A DNA stretch of 8,450 nt from Bdellovibrio sp. (GTDB taxonomy: Bacteria > Bdellovibrionota > Bdellovibrionia > Bdellovibrionales > Bdellovibrionaceae), in NCBI GenBank assembly GCA_017745015.1, contig JAGIAF010000148.1, positions 1-8,450 on the forward strand, given 5' to 3'. Below, piece after piece: positions 5,601 to 8,450 of the stretch (the first letter of the stretch is position 1; every line of letters begins with the position of its first letter). The translations under genes and the position numbers were made by a program. Below the pieces are notes generated by a model. It was not told where the DNA came from. It was given only the letters and a program-made list of their open reading frames with translations, and ran no database searches.

Positions 5601-5663
5601 GCAAAAAACAACCAGGCACCCTCCCAAACGACGCCCGGAGTCGCAAAAAAAGAAGCAGGCACC
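5601..5663. repeat. Two-copy imperfect direct repeat (poly-A then CAGGCACC)
   Basis: GCAAAAAACAACCAGGCACC (5601-5620) recurs as an imperfect copy at 5643-5663, with GCAAAAAA at the left and AGCAGGCACC at the right, separated by 22 bases. The flanks GAC and GTC/TCG are also similar. On the minus strand each copy reads GGTGCC, then a pyrimidine tract, then TTTTTTGC. This could be a local duplication, a dispersed repeat or a regulator site; nothing else in the window resembles it. Confidence 0.55.
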
Positions 5664-5697
5664 TTTTTTGTCTCCAAGCCCCCGCATCCTGCTTCTT
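5650..5697. repeat. 10-bp inverted repeat next to the palindrome
   Basis: AAGAAGCAGG (5650-5659) is perfectly complementary to CCTGCTTCTT (5688-5697), with 28 bases between, which include a T-run (5664-5669). AGAAGCAG also recurs at 5821-5828 at the inner edge of the right palindrome arm, so the left CTGCTTCT could pair with either copy. Confidence 0.55.
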
Positions 5698-5718
5698 CCC
5701 ATTTCCCGAAAACTTCTT

Positions 5719-5856
5719 CCATAGAGGTAATTTCTAAGCCTCCCCTCTGATTGTCGGCCTCAGCGGCCCCTGGATGGGGCTCGCCGAAGGCGAAGCTGCG
5801 AGGGCTGGAAGCCCGTGCCGAGAAGCAGAGGGGAGGCTTAGAAATTACCTCTATGG
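5719..5856. repeat. 138-bp palindromic element with perfect 31-bp arms
   Basis: The left arm (5719-5749, beginning CCATAGAGGTAATTTC and ending CCCCTCTG) and the right arm (5826-5856) are exact reverse complements over 31 of 31 bases. The first flanking bases outside do not pair, and no target-site duplication is visible. The 76-base centre (5750-5825) folds further: TCGGC (5754-5758) with GCCGA (5817-5821); CAGC (5761-5764) with GCTG (5795-5798); GCCCC/GGGGC (5766-5770 with 5776-5780); TCGCC/GGCGA (5781-5785 with 5789-5793); GGGCT/AGCCC (5802-5806 with 5810-5814). The centre has the look of REP-like or other extragenic palindromic repeats, framed by unusually long arms. It has no reading frame of note. 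It may be a dispersed repeat or non-autonomous mobile element, a structured RNA, or both. Confidence 0.9.
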
Positions 5857-5907
5857 CACGACGAGTTATCGAATGAAATGGCGCCCCCAGTAGGATACAC
5901 CTGCGCT

Positions 5908-6006
5908 TGGCCGGGTCCCATACAATAGCACCCTTGACGAACTCCGCTAGGTCCGGAAGGAAGCAACGGCACTCGAGGGACTATGTGATATGGGGTGCTC
6001 GGCCAC
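5908..6006 (+). ncRNA. ffs: Signal recognition particle RNA, small bacterial (4.5S) type
   Basis: This RNA scaffold binds Ffh in the signal recognition particle, which targets nascent membrane proteins. The universal core GGTCCGGAAGGAAGCA (5950-5965) is intact, with the GGAA tetraloop (5955-5958) closed by CC/GG and the asymmetric loops A/C-rich as required. The hairpin continues outward: CCG (5944-5946) with CGG (5967-5969), CCCTTGA (5931-5937) with TCGAGGG (5973-5979), ATAG (5925-5928) with CTAT (5981-5984), CCCATA (5917-5922) with TATGGG (about 5989-5994) and GGCCG (5909-5913) with CGGCC (6000-6004). The size of about 98 bases and single hairpin mean there is no Alu domain. The exact ends are uncertain by a few bases. 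T-rich sequence follows at 6007-6017. The gene lies 48 bases before dnaX, an arrangement common in bacteria. Confidence 0.96.
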
Positions 6007-6028
6007 TTTTACTTTTTCTAAAGTAAAA
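6007..6028 (+). other. AT-only-loop hairpin between ffs and dnaX
   Basis: TTTTACTTT (6007-6015) and AAAGTAAAA (6020-6028) form a perfect 9-bp stem with a TTCT loop. The T-rich left arm directly follows the GC-rich terminal stem of the SRP RNA. It could therefore act as a U-tract for ending ffs transcripts, while the A-rich right arm could occlude it. Whether dnaX is read from the ffs promoter is not decided by the sequence. Confidence 0.5.
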
Positions 6029-6053
6029 TCTGTAAGTTCTGAGGGGTGGTTTC

Positions 6054-7829
6054 TTGTCTTATCAGGTGATTGCACGCAAATGGCGTCCACAATCTTTCAC
6101 TGACGTTGTCGGACAGAATCATATTACCCAAACTCTGGCGAATGCTCTTAAAAACAATCGCCTTCCTCACGCTCTTCTTTTCACAGGTCCACGCGGTACA
6201 GGTAAAACTTCTTCTGCACGTATTTTGGCAAAAGCTTTGCGCTGCCCGAATGCTCAGAACTTTGTTCCATGTAACGTATGTGATTCTTGCCGTGAGATCG
6301 CAACGGGTTCTAGCGTAGACGTTATGGAAATCGACGGCGCCTCTAACAACGGTGTCGACTCAATTCGTGAACTTCGCGAGACCGTGGCCTTCATGCCTAC
6401 GAGCGGAAAATACAAAGTTTATATCATCGACGAAGTTCACATGCTTTCGACCAGCGCCTTCAATGCGCTTTTGAAAACCTTGGAAGAGCCGCCAGGTCAC
6501 GTGGTCTTCATCATGGCGACAACAGAGGTTCACAAAATCCCGCAAACGATTTTGTCTCGTTGCCAACGTTTTGATTTCCGCAGAATTTCCACTCGTCAAA
6601 TCACGGAACGCTTGAAACTGATCTGCGATCAAGAAGGTGTTTCTGCTGAAGAGGAAGCTCTTTGGGTCGTAGCCCGTCAAGGTGACGGATCGATGCGTGA
6701 CTCGCAAAGCTTGCTGGATCAAGTGATCACGTTTGCGAATGGTCCTCTGACTCGTTCGAATGTTGTTGAGATTTTAGGTCTTACCGATCGTGCGCTTTTG
6801 TTCCAAACATTGAGCGCCCTTGTCGACCGCAACTCTCAAGAGATTTTGAACGTGATCGAAAAGATTTCGACTGCGGGCTTTGAACCGCATTTATTCTCTC
6901 AAGATTTGCTGGAGATGATCCGCAATCTTTTGCTGGTTAAAGTTTCTGAATCCCAAGCCTCGCAAATCCTGGAAATGCCAGACACAGAGTTACAAGCTCT
7001 GGTCGAAATGGCGCAGCGTTTGTCAGAGGAAGACATCCATATGCTTTTTGATATGGCTTTAAAAGGCGGCAGCGATATCCCGCGCGCCCAAGATCCTCGC
7101 ATCGTTTTGGAAGTTATCTTGCTGCGTATGGCCTCAGCTCCAAAATTGGTGGACCTTAAAAGCTTGCTTCAAGGCGGTGGACCGGCTCCCTCTCACAGCG
7201 CAGGTGGGGCCAGGCCCTATGTTCCGCCGGTAGCTCCACCCGTTAAAGGTCACCAGCGACTTAAAGAATCTGAATCCGTTCCTGAAGTTCCCGCAGGTCT
7301 CACTTCGTTGAAAACTGCCATGGAGAACCACAAACCAGCGAAAACCGCTGCGCCCGAAGCGCCCGCGTCCGCCGAAGCTTCAGCGAAGGTGGATAAAATC
7401 GCTACGGGTGCCAACGCTCAAGAGCGCTGGATGCACTTTGTAGAATTACTTCGTCAAGATGACGCTTTATTTGCAGCCAAAATCGAAAACCTTCTGTTCG
7501 TTAAGGAAGAAGGCAAGCTGATTAGCTTGGGTGTTCCTCCAAAATTGGTCTTCCTGAAGGACCAAATGGCTGACACTCAGGTGCGTAAAAAGCTGCAAGG
7601 ATTTATTGATTCATACTGGGGTGCTGGGTATTCTTTTGAAGTATTGATGAAAGGCGATCAGGCCGGCGAATCCGCGCAGTCTTTGCAGCAGAAAAAGGTG
7701 CAATTGGCTGAGGACGAGATCCGCAACAAGATTGCTGAAAACCCGATGGTGAAAGCCGCCCAAGACGCATTCCAAGGGCAAATCAAATCCATCGTAGAAC
7801 TTAAGCGCGACAACGCGCCAAAGAAGTAA
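6054..7829 (+). CDS. dnaX: DNA polymerase III subunit tau (clamp loader ATPase)
   Basis: This AAA+ clamp-loader subunit loads the beta sliding clamp at the replication fork. Residues 1-240 are the ATPase core: YQVIARKWRPQSFTDVVGQ at the N-terminus, Walker A GPRGTGKT (45-52), the zinc knuckle C64, C73, C76, C79 (same numbers as E. coli), Walker B IIDEVHML (124-131), the SRC motif with arginine finger R169, and sensor 2 GSMRDSQSLLDQ (R215). Domain III, the oligomerisation collar, runs to about 365. A Pro/Ala-rich linker (about 375-445) and a tau-type C-terminal region (about 455-591) follow, for 591 residues in all. The start is TTG at 6054: it gives the conserved MSYQVIARKW N-terminus, GAGGGG (6041-6046) lies just upstream, and no in-frame ATG is near. 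No convincing slippery heptamer was seen near codon 370, so a gamma product is not predicted. The stop overlaps the ybaB ribosome site. Confidence 0.97.
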   Translation: MSYQVIARKWRPQSFTDVVGQNHITQTLANALKNNRLPHALLFTGPRGTGKTSSARILAKALRCPNAQNFVPCNVCDSCREIATGSSVDVMEIDGASNNGVDSIRELRETVAFMPTSGKYKVYIIDEVHMLSTSAFNALLKTLEEPPGHVVFIMATTEVHKIPQTILSRCQRFDFRRISTRQITERLKLICDQEGVSAEEEALWVVARQGDGSMRDSQSLLDQVITFANGPLTRSNVVEILGLTDRALLFQTLSALVDRNSQEILNVIEKISTAGFEPHLFSQDLLEMIRNLLLVKVSESQASQILEMPDTELQALVEMAQRLSEEDIHMLFDMALKGGSDIPRAQDPRIVLEVILLRMASAPKLVDLKSLLQGGGPAPSHSAGGARPYVPPVAPPVKGHQRLKESESVPEVPAGLTSLKTAMENHKPAKTAAPEAPASAEASAKVDKIATGANAQERWMHFVELLRQDDALFAAKIENLLFVKEEGKLISLGVPPKLVFLKDQMADTQVRKKLQGFIDSYWGAGYSFEVLMKGDQAGESAQSLQQKKVQLAEDEIRNKIAENPMVKAAQDAFQGQIKSIVELKRDNAPKK

Positions 7830-7838
7830 GGAGATTCC

Positions 7839-8162
7839 ATGAAAGGTCTTTCTGGCGGAATGGCTCAGCTGATGAAGCAAGCCAACCAAATGCAAATGAA
7901 AATGAAAAAAGCTCAAGAAGAACTTGCTAAGGCAGAGTACGAAGCAACTTCTGGCGGCGGCGCTGTGACTGTAAAAGTTAATGGCGATCACATGATCACT
8001 TCTCTTAAAATCAGCGCTGACGTTATGAAAGATGGCGACGTTGAGATCCTTCAAGACATGATCTTGTCTGCGACTAATGAGGCCGTTAAAAAAGCTCGTG
8101 AAACTTCATCTAAAGAGATGGAGAAAATCACTGGCGGTATGAACATCCCAGGTATGTTCTAA
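7839..8162 (+). CDS. ybaB: YbaB/EbfC family nucleoid-associated protein
   Basis: This 107-residue DNA-binding protein of the YbaB/EbfC family forms tweezer-like dimers on the nucleoid in the cytoplasm. The long N-terminal helix is rich in Met, Gln and Lys (residues 8-33), then SGGGAVTVKVNGDHMITSLKIS (38-59) is the conserved strand pair with the family G-x-V-x-V-x-x-N-G pattern. A second helix (68-96) leads to the Gly/Met/Pro-rich tail GGMNIPGMF. Length and layout match E. coli YbaB. The ATG at 7839 has TAAGGAG (7827-7833) five bases upstream, whose first three bases are the dnaX stop. Translational coupling to dnaX is therefore likely. The dnaX-ybaB-recR order is widely conserved, which supports the call and a single operon. 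Confidence 0.96.
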   Translation: MKGLSGGMAQLMKQANQMQMKMKKAQEELAKAEYEATSGGGAVTVKVNGDHMITSLKISADVMKDGDVEILQDMILSATNEAVKKARETSSKEMEKITGGMNIPGMF

Positions 8163-8175
8163 TTCCGGAGTTAAC

Positions 8176-8450
8176 TTGTTACACATCACCGCTCTAGAAA
8201 AACTAGTCCACGAAATGAGCCGTCTTCCCGGTATCGGGCCGAAGACTGCTCAACGCTTGGCCTATTTCATTCTCAAATCCGAGACTGAATTTCCAGAGCG
8301 TTTGAGTGAAGCACTTTTGCGTGTTCGCGCCGAAGTTCATGAGTGCCCAAGATGCTACAACTTCACAGACGCTGATTTGTGCCGTTATTGCTTGGACGCT
8401 CACCGCTCGGATGAATCTTTGTGTGTGGTGGAAGAACCTTCCGATATCAT
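8176..8450 (+). CDS. recR: Recombination protein RecR, N-terminal part (cut by window edge)
   Basis: RecR acts with RecF/RecO to load RecA at gaps in DNA. Translation from TTG at 8176 gives 91 complete codons before the edge. It contains the helix-hairpin-helix region LEKLVHEMSRLPGIGPKTAQ (7-26). The four-cysteine zinc finger follows at C57, C60, C69 and C72 (CPRCYNF...LCRYC), and the first Toprim strand SLCVVEEPSDI (81-91) ends the visible part. E. coli RecR aligns without gaps at the hairpin. The start is a TTG preceded by GGAG (8167-8170) with five bases of spacing; it lies 13 bases after the ybaB stop. Starting at the later ATG (residue 14) would remove most of the first helix, so it is less likely. 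The remaining two thirds, including Toprim, lie beyond the window. Confidence 0.95.
   Translation, partial: MLHITALEKLVHEMSRLPGIGPKTAQRLAYFILKSETEFPERLSEALLRVRAEVHECPRCYNFTDADLCRYCLDAHRSDESLCVVEEPSDI

Larger units (their letters stand above)
5533..5907. other. Long intergenic region with repeats and a large palindrome
   Basis: This stretch of about 375 bases, between the start of the minus-strand four-cysteine gene and the SRP RNA gene, has no credible coding frame. It holds, in order, the leader of the minus-strand gene, a two-copy direct repeat (5601-5663), a 10-bp inverted repeat (5650-5697), a twofold CTTCTTCC (5692-5699 and 5713-5720), the 138-bp palindrome (5719-5856) and a 50-base stretch that must carry the SRP RNA promoter. 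The only -10-like element there is TAGGAT (5891-5896), without a convincing -35. Confidence 0.8.

Noticed and set aside
5533..5646. 38-residue N-terminal extension of the four-cysteine protein
   Set aside because: It would place a Gly/Arg/Cys-rich stretch before an evident signal peptide and overlaps the repeats; AGGAG supports the start at 5532.
7690..7700. A-rich stretch CAGAAAAAGG in dnaX as a programmed frameshift site for gamma
   Set aside because: In frame it reads CAG AAA AAG, so the heptamer is G AAA AAG and lacks the preferred A at the first position, and it lies near the C-terminus where a shift would not yield a gamma-sized protein.
6360..8054. Minus-strand open frames opposite dnaX and ybaB
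   Set aside because: Shadows of well-supported genes; the translated products look like antisense of coding DNA and have no family signature.

Overview
The window looks like chromosomal core-genome DNA from a Gram-negative bacterium. A Bdellovibrio-type (Bdellovibrionota) predator or relative is my best guess, inferred from overall protein character and not from a search. The supports are: a eukaryote-like (type II) NADP-isocitrate dehydrogenase, a short Alu-less SRP RNA directly upstream of dnaX-ybaB-recR, several small exported proteins of unknown function, and TTG starts on dnaX and recR. No phage, plasmid, IS, CRISPR or tRNA gene is visible.

Layout. Bases 1-129 (minus) hold the N-terminus of a probable YgjP-like (DUF45/M48-type) metallopeptidase that runs off the left edge. 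It is divergent from srkA (195-1169), a SrkA/RdoA (YihE) stress kinase. A small lipoprotein gene follows (1219-1698), ending at a bidirectional terminator shared with a convergent VOC/glyoxalase-like gene (1731-2126, minus). A compact divergent promoter region separates that gene from icd (2201-3430). icd ends in a stem-loop plus a second bidirectional terminator shared with a YceI-family gene (3521-4057, minus). Across a 200-base divergent gap lies an orphan periplasmic solute-binding-like protein (4258-5133), convergent with a small secreted four-cysteine protein (5158-5532, minus).

The only long non-coding stretch is 5533-5908. It contains a direct repeat, a 10-bp inverted repeat, and a 138-bp palindromic element (5719-5856) with perfect 31-bp arms around a strongly foldable 76-base centre. 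The SRP RNA gene (about 5908-6006) comes next, then dnaX (6054-7829, TTG start), ybaB (7839-8162) and the 5' part of recR (8176 to the right edge, TTG start), all on the plus strand and tightly spaced.

Functionally, the right third is the conserved protein-targeting/replication/recombination cluster: SRP RNA, clamp-loader tau, nucleoid-associated YbaB and RecR. The left part is a set of mostly single-gene units with their own terminators. I did not find a clear novel multi-gene system. The element most worth a second look is the large palindrome upstream of the SRP RNA, followed by a possible translation-initiation switch in front of the lipoprotein gene.
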